DNA of 64,000 nt from Novosphingobium huizhouense (lineage in GTDB: Bacteria; Pseudomonadota; Alphaproteobacteria; Sphingomonadales; Sphingomonadaceae): contig NZ_JAILXZ010000006.1 in assembly GCF_020179475.1 (NCBI RefSeq), forward strand, positions 1-64,000, in the 5' to 3' direction. A program made the position numbers and the translations under genes. Numbering within the stretch: position 1 is the stretch's first letter; every line of letters begins with the position of its first letter. Positions 29,403 through 38,724 of the stretch are shown here, one piece after another. Below the pieces are notes generated by a model. That model ran no database searches, had not been told where the DNA came from, and saw only the letters and a list, made by a program, of their open reading frames with translations.

Positions 29403-29900
29403 ATGCTGTCCTTTCTGCCCGCGCCCGCTCACCGCTGGCTGCTCCGCACGCTGCAGCCCTGGCGCCTGCGCCTGTGGGGGCTGCTGCGGCTGCGGGTGCG
29501 CGGCACCAGCGTGCTGGTGTTCGACGATCGCCAGCGGGTCCTGCTGGTGCGGCACAGCTATCACCGGCCCGACGAGTGGATGCTGCCGGGCGGCGGGATG
29601 GGACGCGAGCGCGACCCGGTCAGGGTGGCGCAGCGCGAACTGCGCGAGGAAACCGGCTGCCTGCTCGAGAACGCTACCTGGTACGGCTCGCACCCGGTCG
29701 TCACGGCGCAAGGCTGGACAAACCTGACCGAGCTCGTCGCCGGGACCACCCGCGATGCGCCGCGGTGCGACGGACGCGAGCTGAACGAAGCACGCTTCTT
29801 TGCGCTCGATGCCCTCCCGGCGCGGACCTGCGAGGGTCCGCTGCACTACATCGCCATGTGGCGGGACTGGATCGAGGCTCAGAACGGAAGCTCGGGCTGA
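29403..29900 (+). CDS. NUDIX hydrolase
   Basis: A 165-residue NUDIX-fold hydrolase, likely acting on nucleotide-linked substrates (NDP-sugars, ADP-ribose or dinucleoside polyphosphates). The Nudix box reads GGGMGRERDPVRVAQRELRE followed by ETG. The REL-REE core with the metal-binding glutamates is intact, but the first glutamate of the canonical GX5E spacing is an arginine, with a Glu one position earlier. The N-terminus is Arg/Leu-rich. The start is ATG 29403; a TTG at 29397 is also in frame. The 3' end overlaps the end of dinB by 22 bases, tail to tail. Confidence 0.8.
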   Translation: MLSFLPAPAHRWLLRTLQPWRLRLWGLLRLRVRGTSVLVFDDRQRVLLVRHSYHRPDEWMLPGGGMGRERDPVRVAQRELREETGCLLENATWYGSHPVVTAQGWTNLTELVAGTTRDAPRCDGRELNEARFFALDALPARTCEGPLHYIAMWRDWIEAQNGSSG

Positions 29901-31057
29901 GCGCCACGCCCGGCCCCGTCGTGCGTCGTCGTGGCCGGGCGGGCGTCGGGCGCTTCGCCGGCGGCGCCCTCGAGCGCGGACAGCGCGAGCCCCATCAGCC
30001 GGATCGGTTGCGGCAGCGGCAGGACCGAATCGAGGATCGCCCGCGCGATCTGCGCGAATTCGGCCTTGTCCGCCACCGGACGGGGGAGCGAGCGGGCGCG
30101 CGTCATCGGCTGAAAGTCGATGAACTTGACCTTGAGCGTGATCGTCCGCCCGCGCGCGCCGCTTCGCGCGATGCGCTCCCACACGATGTCGATGATCGAT
30201 TCGAGCGTTTCGCGCAGCACCGGGCCGGAGGACAGGTCGCGGTCGAAGGTGCGTTCGCCGCCGACCGACTTGCGCGGCCGGTCCGCGCGCACCGTGCGAA
30301 GGTCGATTCCGCGCGCGGCCCGAAAGAGATAGTCGGCGAAGCTGCCGAAGTGACCGCGCAAGGTGGCAAGGTCGAGCGCGCGCAGGTCGGCGCCGGTACG
30401 GATGCCGAGCTGCTCCATCTTTTCCGCGCCGCGCGGGCCGATGCCGTGGAAGCGCTTGACCGGCAACCCCGCGACGAAGGCCGCGCCTTCTCCCGGACGG
30501 ATCACGCACAGTCCGTCGGGCTTGTTCTGGTCGCTCGCCAGCTTGGCGAGGAACTTGTTGTACGACACCCCCGCGCTCGCCGTCAGCCCGGTGTCGGCCC
30601 GGATCCGGCTCCGGATCAGTTCGGCGATGCGCGTCGCCGACCCGATCCCCCGCAGGTCTTCGGTGACGTCGAGATAGGCCTCGTCGAGCGACAGCGGCTC
30701 GACATGCGGCGTATAATCGAGGAAGATCGCGCGGATCTGCTGGCTGACGGCGCGGTAGACGTCGAACCGGGGCTTGCAGAAGACGAGGTCGGGACAGAGC
30801 TTGAGCGCGCGGACCGAAGGCATCGCCGAGCGCACGCCGAAGCGCCGCGCCTCGTAGCTCGCCGCGGCAACGACGCCGCGCCCCGACGACCCGCCTACCG
30901 CGACCGGCCGGCCGCGCAGCGACGGATCGTCGCGCTGTTCGACGCTTGCGTAGAAGGCGTCCATGTCGACGTGGATGATCTTGCGCAGGCCGTCCTGCCC
31001 GCGATCCCCCTGCGAGTCGCTGTCGTCGCCATGCTGATCCTCGGCCATGCGATCCAT
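29879..31057 (-). CDS. dinB: DNA polymerase IV (Y family)
   Basis: A 392-residue Y-family translesion polymerase. The palm motifs are IIHVDMDAFYASVEQRDDP near the N-terminus and LSLDEAYLDVT with its SxDE acidic pair. The thumb (GIGPRGAEKMEQLGI) and little-finger domains follow. The last residues QPELPF match a beta-clamp-binding motif. An extension of about 25 acidic residues precedes the core, so a start further downstream is possible. I saw no LexA-type operator that I could call with confidence. Confidence 0.94.
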   Translation of the reverse strand: MDRMAEDQHGDDSDSQGDRGQDGLRKIIHVDMDAFYASVEQRDDPSLRGRPVAVGGSSGRGVVAAASYEARRFGVRSAMPSVRALKLCPDLVFCKPRFDVYRAVSQQIRAIFLDYTPHVEPLSLDEAYLDVTEDLRGIGSATRIAELIRSRIRADTGLTASAGVSYNKFLAKLASDQNKPDGLCVIRPGEGAAFVAGLPVKRFHGIGPRGAEKMEQLGIRTGADLRALDLATLRGHFGSFADYLFRAARGIDLRTVRADRPRKSVGGERTFDRDLSSGPVLRETLESIIDIVWERIARSGARGRTITLKVKFIDFQPMTRARSLPRPVADKAEFAQIARAILDSVLPLPQPIRLMGLALSALEGAAGEAPDARPATTTHDGAGRGAQPELPF

Positions 31058-31125
31058 GCTAGCGCATGTCGCAATGCAGCATAAAGGCTTGGCAGCGTCG
31101 CCGGGCCGCGCCTAAGGCGTCGCGC

Positions 31126-32397
31126 ATGACCGCGCAGAATCATTCCGGAGCCGGCCAGCGCAGCGCCGTCGGCTATCGCGAATTCGTCGCGATGATGGCG
31201 ATGATGATGGCGCTGCAGGCTCTCGCCATCGACACGATGCTGCCCTCGCTCGGGCAGATCGCGGCGGACCTAGGCGTCAGCGACCCCAATCGCCGGCAAC
31301 TCGTGGTCGGCAGCTACCTGCTCGCGACGGGGATCGGCTCGCTGGTCCCGGGATCGCTCGCCGACCGTTTCGGCCGACGGCCGGTCGCGCTTGCCTGCCT
31401 CGCGCTGTTCATCGTGCTCGCCGCGGCCTGCGCGCTGGTGACCGATTTCACCGTGCTGCTGGTGCTGCGCGCGCTCCACGGCTTTGCCTGCGCGGGACTT
31501 ACCGTCGTGCCCAGCGCGATCATCCGCGACCGCCACGGCGGCGACCGCATGGCGCGGATGCTCTCGACCGTGTCGATGGTGTTCATGATCGTTCCGATCC
31601 TCGCCCCGATGCTGGGCCAGACGGTGCTGCTGGTCGCGGGGTGGCGGTGGATCTTCGCCACGCTCGCGCTGCTCGGCACGGTCATGGGGGTCTGGGTGTG
31701 GCTGCGCCTCGACGAAACGCTGCACCCAGAGTTCCGGCAGGCGATCCGCCCTGCGACGATTCTCGTCAACATGGGCCGCGCCGCCACGACCCGGGCCTCG
31801 ATCGGCTACGTGCTGGGCTCGAGCCTCGTGCTCGCCGGCATGTTCGGATACGTCAATTCGGTCCAGCAGCTCGTCGGCGAACACTTCGGCGCGGGCGAGC
31901 TCATGCCTTTCTGCTTCGGCATCACCGGGCTTGCCCTGTCGCTGGCGAACTTCTTCAACGCGCGCATCGTCGAGCGCTTCGGCGCGCGCCGGGTCTCGCA
32001 CACCGCGCTGCTCGCGTTCATCGCGACCGCGAGCCTGCAGGTCTGGCTCGCCTTCCAGCCGGGCGAAACGCTGTGGCAGTTCCTTCCGGTCATGGCGCTC
32101 AACGTCTGCCTGATGGGCTTCATCGGCGCGAATTTCAGCTCGATCGCGCTCCAGCCTTTCGCCGAGACGGCGGGCGCGGCGAGCTCGGTGCAGGCCTTCC
32201 TGCGCATGGCGATCGCCTCGCTGGCGGGGATGGTCATCGGCCAGGCCTACGACGGCAGCGCCGCGCCGCTGGCGCTGTCCCTGCTGGTCGGCGGCGCGGC
32301 GTCGCTCGCGCTGGTGTTGTGGAGCGAGCACGGCCGCCTGTTCCGCCGCGTCCTGCCACCGGGCTCCTCGCGCGAGACGGTCATCGACTTCCACTGA
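31126..32397 (+). CDS. MFS multidrug transporter, Bcr/CflA type
   Basis: A 423-residue major facilitator with twelve predicted membrane segments of the Bcr/CflA drug-resistance subfamily. The N-terminal region ALAIDTMLPSLGQIAADLGV and the loop motif GSLADRFGRRPVALACL (motif A) are typical, as is RALHGFACAGLTVVPSAIIR. It probably exports drugs or small metabolites using proton motive force. ATG 31126 is chosen as the first that places the first helix normally. It converges with the GGDEF-EAL gene, with nine bases between the stops. Substrate is unknown. Confidence 0.87.
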   Translation: MTAQNHSGAGQRSAVGYREFVAMMAMMMALQALAIDTMLPSLGQIAADLGVSDPNRRQLVVGSYLLATGIGSLVPGSLADRFGRRPVALACLALFIVLAAACALVTDFTVLLVLRALHGFACAGLTVVPSAIIRDRHGGDRMARMLSTVSMVFMIVPILAPMLGQTVLLVAGWRWIFATLALLGTVMGVWVWLRLDETLHPEFRQAIRPATILVNMGRAATTRASIGYVLGSSLVLAGMFGYVNSVQQLVGEHFGAGELMPFCFGITGLALSLANFFNARIVERFGARRVSHTALLAFIATASLQVWLAFQPGETLWQFLPVMALNVCLMGFIGANFSSIALQPFAETAGAASSVQAFLRMAIASLAGMVIGQAYDGSAAPLALSLLVGGAASLALVLWSEHGRLFRRVLPPGSSRETVIDFH

Positions 32398-32406
32398 CCG
32401 CGGCGG

Positions 32407-34407
32407 TCAGGCGACCGCCTTGCAGCGCATCGTCAGCGCCTCGCCGATCGCGGCCGGATAGCCGAAGTGGTAGCCCTGCATCAGCCGGATGCCGAGCGCA
32501 TGCGCTGCGGCGACCTGCTCTTCGGTCTCGACGCCCTCGAGCGTGCAGTCGATCCCGAGTTGCCGCGACAACGCGACAATCATGCCGACGATCGCGCAGG
32601 CTCCCGCGTCGGCCGGAAGCGCGGCGGTGAGCGCGCGATCGAGCTTGACCATGTCGAGCGGAAGTTCGCGCAGCTGCGACAGACTCGACCAGCCCGCGCC
32701 GAAATCATCGAGCGCGATCCGGAAACCGTGTTCGCGGAAGGCGCGCAGTTGCAGGGCCGCACGCCGCGGATCGGCGAGGATCGCCTGCTCGGTCACCTCG
32801 AGCGTGACCGACTGCGGCGAAGCGCCGGCATCGCGCACGACCGCAGCGATCGCGGCCGCCGCGCCATCGCGGACGACATCGCGGGGTGAAAGATTGATCG
32901 CGATGCCCACGCCCGTCTGCGCCGGGCGGCATTCGGCGAGCGCCCGCGCCAGGACGAGGCGAGTGAGCTCGCCGGTGCGGCGCGTGGCGTCGGCGATGGC
33001 CAAGAAGCTTGCCGGGCTCTGCCAGGTCACGCCATCGGGCGACCAGCGCGCCAGCGCCTCGACCGCGACGATCCGCCCGCCCGCCAGATCGTGGATGGGC
33101 TGGTAGAGCACCCGCAACCGGTCATCGAGCTCGCAGTCGTTGAAGCGGCGGGTCACCTCGATCCGCTGTTGCAGCGCGATCTCGTCGTCGGGGCCGAACA
33201 GCACCACCGATCCGTCGCCGCGATCCTTGGCCTTGTAGAGCGCGGCATCCGCACGCTCGAGCGCGCCGCTGATGCCCTCGGCGCAGAGCCGGTGCAGCCC
33301 GATCGACGCGCTGAGGCGCAGGCTGGCGCCGTTGTGCGGGATCTCGGTGCGGATCGCGCCGACCAGACGTCCTGCCGCTTCGGCGACCGCGGGTCCTTCG
33401 AGACCCGGATCGAACAGCACCGCAAATTCGTCGCCCCCCAGCCGCCCGTGGGCAAGGACGTGGGGGAGTTCGCCGATCCGGCGCGAAATCGCCTTGAGCG
33501 CCTCGTCGCCCGCAGCATGGCCGTAGGTGTCGTTGACGTGCTTGAAGCCGTCGAGGTCGATCAGGGCGAGCCACGGCTTTGCCGCGCCATTCGTCGCCTG
33601 CGCCATCTCGAAGTCGAGCCGATCGAGGATCGCACGCCGGTTCAGCCCGCCGGTCAGGGGATCGATCGTGGCCAGGATCCGCGCTTCGCTGGCAAGCTGC
33701 GCGGCCTGCCGCTCGCGCCGCATCAGTTGCTGGCGCGAGCGTTCGAGCTTCACGAAATCGCGGTGGTGCCCTTGCGTCACGAACAGGAGGATCACCGTCG
33801 CCACGATCTGCACCAGCGACACGTAGACCGCGTTCGGGTGCCCCGCGAGCAGGAAGAACAGGCTGCTGGGCAGGACGAGCGCGATGGCGATGCGCAGCGC
33901 GGCTTGCGGCGCGTGGGTCAGGCCGAGGATGCCCGAAATCATCGTTACCGCGATCATGTAATGGATCAGGCTGCGCCCGTCGCCGTTGCCGTAGGGGTAG
34001 AGGGCAAGGCCCCAGCCGACGAACAGCAGGCCGGCAAGGCCGCCGATCCCGCCCATCCGCGCAAGATCGAGCCTCAATCGGTCGAGCGAGCGTTGCGCGA
34101 CGCGATGTGGCAACCAGTAGAGCGCCCGCCACAGACCGAACAGCGACAGTCCCGGCCCGACCAGAAGCAACCCGGTCGGCGCATCGCCGCGGAAGCGGTA
34201 AGTGAGCAACCCGAGATTCACCACGACGACGAGGTAGAGCAAGGGCAGGCGCCGCGAGAGCGAGAGCGCATAGGCGCGGGTGAACGCTTCGCCATGGTGC
34301 TGGCGGAACGCATATCGCAGACGCACGAAGAAGCGCCGCCAATCCGTGCCTGGCGATGCGATGACCGACCCCCGGTCCCCCGAACCGTCGTGATCCACCT
34401 CGTCCAT
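32407..34407 (-). CDS. Membrane GGDEF-EAL protein (c-di-GMP turnover)
   Basis: A 666-residue bifunctional c-di-GMP protein. The N-terminus (about 50-215) has five to six membrane helices with short loops, not a recognised sensor domain. The GGDEF domain has an intact GGDEF at 324-328 and no RxxD inhibitory site five residues upstream. The EAL domain keeps EAL at 450-452, INLSPRD, LEVTE, DDFGAG at 567-572, KLDRAL, EGVETEEQ and QGYHFG, so phosphodiesterase activity is plausible. Both activities may exist, and the net output cannot be told from sequence. It is transcribed alone. Confidence 0.9.
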   Translation of the reverse strand: MDEVDHDGSGDRGSVIASPGTDWRRFFVRLRYAFRQHHGEAFTRAYALSLSRRLPLLYLVVVVNLGLLTYRFRGDAPTGLLLVGPGLSLFGLWRALYWLPHRVAQRSLDRLRLDLARMGGIGGLAGLLFVGWGLALYPYGNGDGRSLIHYMIAVTMISGILGLTHAPQAALRIAIALVLPSSLFFLLAGHPNAVYVSLVQIVATVILLFVTQGHHRDFVKLERSRQQLMRRERQAAQLASEARILATIDPLTGGLNRRAILDRLDFEMAQATNGAAKPWLALIDLDGFKHVNDTYGHAAGDEALKAISRRIGELPHVLAHGRLGGDEFAVLFDPGLEGPAVAEAAGRLVGAIRTEIPHNGASLRLSASIGLHRLCAEGISGALERADAALYKAKDRGDGSVVLFGPDDEIALQQRIEVTRRFNDCELDDRLRVLYQPIHDLAGGRIVAVEALARWSPDGVTWQSPASFLAIADATRRTGELTRLVLARALAECRPAQTGVGIAINLSPRDVVRDGAAAAIAAVVRDAGASPQSVTLEVTEQAILADPRRAALQLRAFREHGFRIALDDFGAGWSSLSQLRELPLDMVKLDRALTAALPADAGACAIVGMIVALSRQLGIDCTLEGVETEEQVAAAHALGIRLMQGYHFGYPAAIGEALTMRCKAVA

Positions 34408-34478
34408 CCTGCCCGAATAGGGGCACCGAGGTTAACACTGAGTCAAGTGCCGTATTCTTTTAATCAAGATAAATAAGG

Positions 34479-35285
34479 TCATTCCTTGGCAAGGGCATCG
34501 ACCAGCGCCTTGACCTTTTTCTGTCGCCATTGCGGCAACGGTGCGACCAGCCAGTAACCGCGGCGACTGGATTCGGGCGCTTCGTGCGCCACCACCCGGC
34601 CCGAATCGATCGCCGCCTGCGCGAGCAGCAAAGGAACGCGCGCCCTGCCGAGGCCGGCAGCCGCAGCGCTGATCGCCGTGCCGGCATCGCCGACGGAGAA
34701 CTGGACCTCACGCGATTCGCCATCGGGAGCTGGATGGCCGGGCCAGCCGATCCACGGCGCGTCGGGCGCGGCGCCCGGCGCGCCGACCACCACGGTATCG
34801 GCCACGCCCAGCGCGATTCCCTCGAGGCTTCCCGGGCCTTCGGCCCAGCGTACTGCGAGATCGAGGTTGGCTTCGGTAAAGTCGACCTCCGCATCGCCGC
34901 CGACGAGGTAGAACCGCAGCTGCGGATGCTCGAGACGAAACGCCGCCAGCCTGGGCGACAGCCACGCGGCGAAGAAATCGCGCGGGCATGCGATCGTGTA
35001 GACGTGGCTCGACTGGCCCGCCTGCATCGCCTGCACGCCCTCCTCGAAGCGAAGGAAGCCCTCGCGGATCGCATCGAGGCCGGCACTCGCCTCGTCGGTC
35101 AGCTCCAGCCCTTTCGACGTACGGCGGAACAGCACCACGCCTAGCAGGTCCTCGAGCGCGCGGATCTGCTGCCCGACCGCCGCCGGGGTCACGGCGAGCT
35201 CGTCGGCGGCGCGGGTGAACGAAAGGTGGCGCGCCGCTGCATCGAGTACGCGAAGACCGTTGAGAGGCAGATGGGTCCGCTTCAT
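34479..35285 (-). CDS. LysR-type regulator, GcvA-like
   Basis: A 268-residue LysR transcription factor with a winged helix at 1-65 (LRVLDAAARHLSFTRAADEL, AVTPAAVGQQIRALEDLLGV) and a co-inducer domain after about 90. The opening LPLNGLRVLDAAARHLSFTR is characteristic of the GcvA/AmpR branch. The effector domain is somewhat short. No metabolic gene is divergently placed next to it, so the target is not evident: the upstream neighbour is apaG on the same strand, and the downstream one is the GGDEF-EAL gene after 71 bp. Confidence 0.87.
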   Translation of the reverse strand: MKRTHLPLNGLRVLDAAARHLSFTRAADELAVTPAAVGQQIRALEDLLGVVLFRRTSKGLELTDEASAGLDAIREGFLRFEEGVQAMQAGQSSHVYTIACPRDFFAAWLSPRLAAFRLEHPQLRFYLVGGDAEVDFTEANLDLAVRWAEGPGSLEGIALGVADTVVVGAPGAAPDAPWIGWPGHPAPDGESREVQFSVGDAGTAISAAAAGLGRARVPLLLAQAAIDSGRVVAHEAPESSRRGYWLVAPLPQWRQKKVKALVDALAKE

Positions 35286-35386
35286 GTCGTCTCCCTTCCG
35301 CCCCTGCGCCTGCTTGTCAATGCGCGAGGCCCGGGCACGTGCCGATGCCCGCGCGAGCGCGGACGACGCGGCCGGTCACCCGGCAA

Positions 35387-35785
35387 TCAGCTGGCGGTGG
35401 CCGGGGCCGCGAGCGGGAAGAACGGGATCGCGACCTCGAACAGCGAGCCGTCGGGACGCTGCATCGTATAGTGCCCCTGCATGCTGCCCTGCGGCGTGCC
35501 GAGGGGACAGCCCGATACGTAGTCGTGCGACTGCCCGGGGCGAAGCACGGGCTGCTCGCCCACCACGCCTTCGCCGTCGACGAAGTTGACCAGGCCGCGC
35601 CCGTCGGTGATCCGCCAGTGGCGGGTAAGCAGCTGGATCGGCTGGTCGCCCTCGTTCTCGATGCGGATGTGGTAGACCCAGAACCACTTTCCGGCATCGA
35701 CGCGCGACTGCTCCGGCAAGAAGTTGACCGCGACGCGCACGACGACCCCTTCGGTTGCAGCGGCGTGCTGGAATAGCTGTTTCAT
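35387..35785 (-). CDS. apaG: ApaG domain protein
   Basis: A 132-residue ApaG-family protein with a fibronectin-III-like fold. The conserved WFWVYHIRIENEGDQPIQLL, TRHWRITDGRG and PGQSHDYVSGCPLGTPQGSM motifs are all present. In Salmonella CorD/ApaG affects cobalt and magnesium sensitivity; the molecular function is unresolved. ATG 35785 gives MKQLFQHAAATEG, while an in-frame ATG at 35794 is possible. It is divergent from recO, with an 89-bp gap that contains a 9-bp inverted repeat. Confidence 0.88.
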   Translation of the reverse strand: MKQLFQHAAATEGVVVRVAVNFLPEQSRVDAGKWFWVYHIRIENEGDQPIQLLTRHWRITDGRGLVNFVDGEGVVGEQPVLRPGQSHDYVSGCPLGTPQGSMQGHYTMQRPDGSLFEVAIPFFPLAAPATAS

Positions 35786-35810
35786 GTGCGCCAAACTACC
35801 TTACAACGAC

Positions 35811-35865
35811 GTGCGTTCCCAAGCCATAAATTGTCGCGCTTGCCACCGTTCCCGATGGAACGCAC
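35811..35865. repeat. Inverted repeat in the apaG-recO gap
   Basis: GTGCGTTCC at 35811-35819 and GGAACGCAC at 35857-35865 are perfect inverted copies separated by 37 bases. The second copy directly abuts the AGGAG ribosome-binding site of recO. Folded in the recO leader, the stem would sit beside the ribosome-binding site. Confidence 0.5.
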
Positions 35866-35874
35866 AGGAGCGCG

Positions 35875-36483
35875 ATGAACCTTCGCATGCCCGCGATCCT
35901 GTGCTCTGCACGCAGCCACGGCGAGCATGGCGCCGTGGTTCGGCTGTTGACCGCGTCGCACGGCCTCGTCGCCGCGTACGTGCCCGGCGCGAAGGGGCGG
36001 CAGCTGCGGCCTTTGCTCATCCCGGGCAACGTGCTCGATGCCGAAGTGCGCGGCCGCGCCACTGGCCAGTTGCCGAGCGCGCGGCTTGAACTGGTCGAGA
36101 GCCGGGGGCCCTGGCTCGGCGAGCCGCTGGTCAATGCCGGCATCGGCTGGGCGACCGCGCTGACCGCATCTGCCCTCCCCGAAGGATATCCTTATCCCGC
36201 GCTGCACGCGGCGCTCGGCGCCCTGCTCGACGCGATCTGCCACGCACCTTCGGCGCGCGGCTGGGCGCGGGCGCTGGCGGCTTACGAAGCGCTGCTGTTG
36301 CGCGAAGTGGGCTACGGCCTCGCCGGGATGCCGCCGGCCGAGGAAGCCTGGCCCGAGCTGCTCGGTCGGCTCGATCGGCAGGGCAGGGCGATCGGGAACC
36401 GCCTCCTTGCCGATCGCCCCGGCGATGTTATGGCGCTGCGCGCGATTCTGCTCGACCGGCTGAAGCGCATCGAAGGATCATGA
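35875..36483 (+). CDS. recO: DNA repair protein RecO
   Basis: A 202-residue RecO that loads RecA onto SSB-covered DNA in the RecFOR pathway. The N-terminal OB-fold ([38 protein letters not shown]) is clear and the helical C-terminus is short. The four-cysteine zinc site of some RecO proteins is absent. The ATG at 35875 follows AGGAG at 35866-35870. leuB starts ten bases after its stop, suggesting co-transcription recO-leuB-glycosyltransferase. Confidence 0.88.
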   Translation: MNLRMPAILCSARSHGEHGAVVRLLTASHGLVAAYVPGAKGRQLRPLLIPGNVLDAEVRGRATGQLPSARLELVESRGPWLGEPLVNAGIGWATALTASALPEGYPYPALHAALGALLDAICHAPSARGWARALAAYEALLLREVGYGLAGMPPAEEAWPELLGRLDRQGRAIGNRLLADRPGDVMALRAILLDRLKRIEGS

Positions 36484-36493
36484 GGGTGTTTGC

Positions 36494-37549
36494 ATGAAGG
36501 TTGCAGTTCTGCCGGGCGATGGAATCGGCCCCGAAGTCACCCGCGAAGCGGTCCGGGTGATCGCGGCGCTGGGACTCGACATCGCGCTCGAGGAAGCACC
36601 GGTCGGCGGCGCTGCCTACAAGACCCACGGCCACCCCCTCCCGGCCGAAACGCTCGCGATCGCGCGGGCGAGCGACGGCGTGCTGTTCGGCGCGGTGGGC
36701 GATCCCGACTGCGACGCGCTCGAACGCCACCTGCGCCCCGAGCAGGCAATCCTCGGCCTGCGCAAGGAGCTGACCCTGTTCGCCAACTTGCGTCCGGCCA
36801 AGGTGTTCCAGGGCCTCGAGGACCACTCGGCGCTGCGCCCCGAGGTCGCCTCGGCCATCGACCTGCTGATCGTGCGCGAGCTCAACGGCGACGTCTATTT
36901 CGGCGAAAAGGGCTTCCGCACCGCCGCCAATGGCGACCGCGAAGGCTACGACATCATGTCCTACAGCGAAAGCGAGGTGCGCCGCATCGCCCACGTCGCC
37001 TTCCGCGCCGCGCAGGGCCGGGGCAAGCGCCTGTGCTCGGTCGACAAGGCGAACGTGCTCGAGACCAGCCAGCTGTGGCGCGACGTGGTGATCGAAGTGG
37101 CCAAGGACTACCCCGACGTCGCGCTCAGCCACATGTACGTCGACAACGCCGCGATGCAGCTGGTGCGCAATCCGGGCCAGTTCGACGTCGTCGTCACCGG
37201 CAACCTGTTCGGCGACATCCTGTCCGACCAGGCGAGCATGTGCGTCGGCTCGATCGGGATGCTCGCTTCGGCCTCGCTCGGCGAGCGCACCACCGCGCAC
37301 GGTACCTTCGGGCTCTACGAACCGATCCACGGATCGGCCCCCGACATCGCCGGGCAGGGCCTCGCCAATCCGATGGCGACGATCCTGTCGGCCGCGATGC
37401 TGCTGCGCCACTCGCTCGGCCTCGCCGCTGCGGCCGACCGCGTGGAGGCAGCCGTCGGCAAGGCGCTGGCAGACGGCATCCTCGGTCGCGACCTTGGCGG
37501 GACAGCGGGCACCACAGAAATTGGTGACGCGGTGCTCGAACGGCTGTAA
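36494..37549 (+). CDS. leuB: 3-isopropylmalate dehydrogenase
   Basis: LeuB, 351 residues, oxidatively decarboxylates 3-isopropylmalate in the leucine pathway using NAD. The nucleotide-binding start [15 protein letters not shown], the substrate region [20 protein letters not shown], and the signature [20 protein letters not shown] are all present, as is [20 protein letters not shown] near the C-terminus. Cytoplasmic homodimer. The other leu genes are not in the window; the branched-chain aminotransferase ilvE is about 8 kb downstream in a separate unit. Confidence 0.95.
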   Translation: MKVAVLPGDGIGPEVTREAVRVIAALGLDIALEEAPVGGAAYKTHGHPLPAETLAIARASDGVLFGAVGDPDCDALERHLRPEQAILGLRKELTLFANLRPAKVFQGLEDHSALRPEVASAIDLLIVRELNGDVYFGEKGFRTAANGDREGYDIMSYSESEVRRIAHVAFRAAQGRGKRLCSVDKANVLETSQLWRDVVIEVAKDYPDVALSHMYVDNAAMQLVRNPGQFDVVVTGNLFGDILSDQASMCVGSIGMLASASLGERTTAHGTFGLYEPIHGSAPDIAGQGLANPMATILSAAMLLRHSLGLAAAADRVEAAVGKALADGILGRDLGGTAGTTEIGDAVLERL

Positions 37550-37560
37550 GCGCGCGCGTC

Positions 37561-38688
37561 ATGCTGCAACTCGCCGTCATTCTGCCCACCTACAACGAGC
37601 GCAAGAACATCGCGCTGATGGTCCAGCGCCTCGATGCCGCGCTTGCCGGGATCGCGTGGGAGGCCATCTTCGTCGACGACCACAGCCCCGACGGCACTGC
37701 CGACGAGGCGCGTCGGATCTCGCTCACCGACCCGCGCATCCGCGTGATCGAGCGCATCGGACGGCGCGGCCTCGCCTCCGCGGCGATCGAGGGCATGTGC
37801 GCCACCGCCGCGCCGGTCGTCGCGGTGATGGACGCCGACGGCCAGCACGATCCCCAGCTCCTTCCCGAGATGCTCGCTGCGGTCACCGGCGGGGAATGGG
37901 ACGTCGCCTATGCCAGCCGCTTTGCCGAGGGCGCGAGCACCGAGGCGTGGGGCCGGCCCGATCGAGTCAAGGCTTCCGGCCTCGCCAATCGCCTCGCTCG
38001 CCGCGTTACCGGGGTGCAGCTGTCCGATCCGATGAGCGGGTTCTTCATGCTGCGCGCCGAGACCTTGCGCGCCGATGCGCACCGCCTGTCGGGCGTCGGC
38101 TTCAAGATCCTTCTCGACATCCTCGCCACGGTCGATGCACCGCTCAGGGTCAAGGAGTTCCCGCTGAACTTCGCTGCGCGGATGGAGGGCGAATCCAAGC
38201 TCGACCGCACGGTCGTGTTCGAATTCCTGATCGGCCTCTACGACAAGTGGCTCGGCCGGATCATCCCGACGCGCTTCGCGCTGTTCGGCACCGTGGGCGC
38301 GCTCGGCGTGTTCGTGCAGATGGGCATGCTCTACCTGCTGCTGCGGGTGCTGCTGGGCGAACGCTTCGTCTATGGCCACTGGTCGGGCGAGACGACCTTC
38401 AACATCGCCAACACCGTCGCCGCGGTCGTGGCGATGAGCTTCAACTTCGTGCTCAACAACGAGCTGACCTATTCCGACAAGCGCCTGCGCGGCTTCGTTC
38501 CGATCCTGCGCGGCTGGGCCAAGTTCGCGATGACCTGCTCGCTCGGCCTGCTGACCAACATCGGTTCGGCCGCGGCGTTGAAGGCGATGGGCTTCCACGA
38601 TTTCATCGCCGTGATCATCGGCATCGTGCTCGGCTCGGTGTGGAATTTCGCGCTGTCGAGCAAGTTCGTCTGGGGCAAGTACGGCTGA
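37561..38688 (+). CDS. Polyprenyl-phosphate sugar synthase fused to GtrA
   Basis: A 375-residue fusion. Residues 1-230 are a family 2 glycosyltransferase of the dolichol-phosphate-mannose synthase type (LAVILPTYNERKNI, VDDHSPDGTADE, MDADGQHDPQLLPEML). Residues 235-375 are a GtrA-like domain with four membrane helices. It probably makes a polyprenyl-phosphate hexose and helps flip it to the periplasm. Such lipid sugars feed GT-C enzymes, and a PMT-type GT-C is encoded immediately opposite. It starts eleven bases after leuB. Whether the sugar is mannose or glucose cannot be told. Confidence 0.88.
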   Translation: MLQLAVILPTYNERKNIALMVQRLDAALAGIAWEAIFVDDHSPDGTADEARRISLTDPRIRVIERIGRRGLASAAIEGMCATAAPVVAVMDADGQHDPQLLPEMLAAVTGGEWDVAYASRFAEGASTEAWGRPDRVKASGLANRLARRVTGVQLSDPMSGFFMLRAETLRADAHRLSGVGFKILLDILATVDAPLRVKEFPLNFAARMEGESKLDRTVVFEFLIGLYDKWLGRIIPTRFALFGTVGALGVFVQMGMLYLLLRVLLGERFVYGHWSGETTFNIANTVAAVVAMSFNFVLNNELTYSDKRLRGFVPILRGWAKFAMTCSLGLLTNIGSAAALKAMGFHDFIAVIIGIVLGSVWNFALSSKFVWGKYG

Positions 38689-38703
38689 GCGGCAGCGGCA
38701 ACG

Positions 38704-38724
38704 GCAGCGGCGGCGCGCCGCTGC
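38704..38724. terminator. Hairpin between convergent genes
   Basis: GCAGCGGC and GCCGCTGC form a perfect 8-bp stem with a 5-base loop in the 36-bp gap between the two convergent glycosyltransferase genes. It has no T-tract, so it would be a weak or Rho-assisted terminator. The adjacent GGCAGC/GGCAAC repeats are part of the same GC-rich stretch. Confidence 0.35.
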
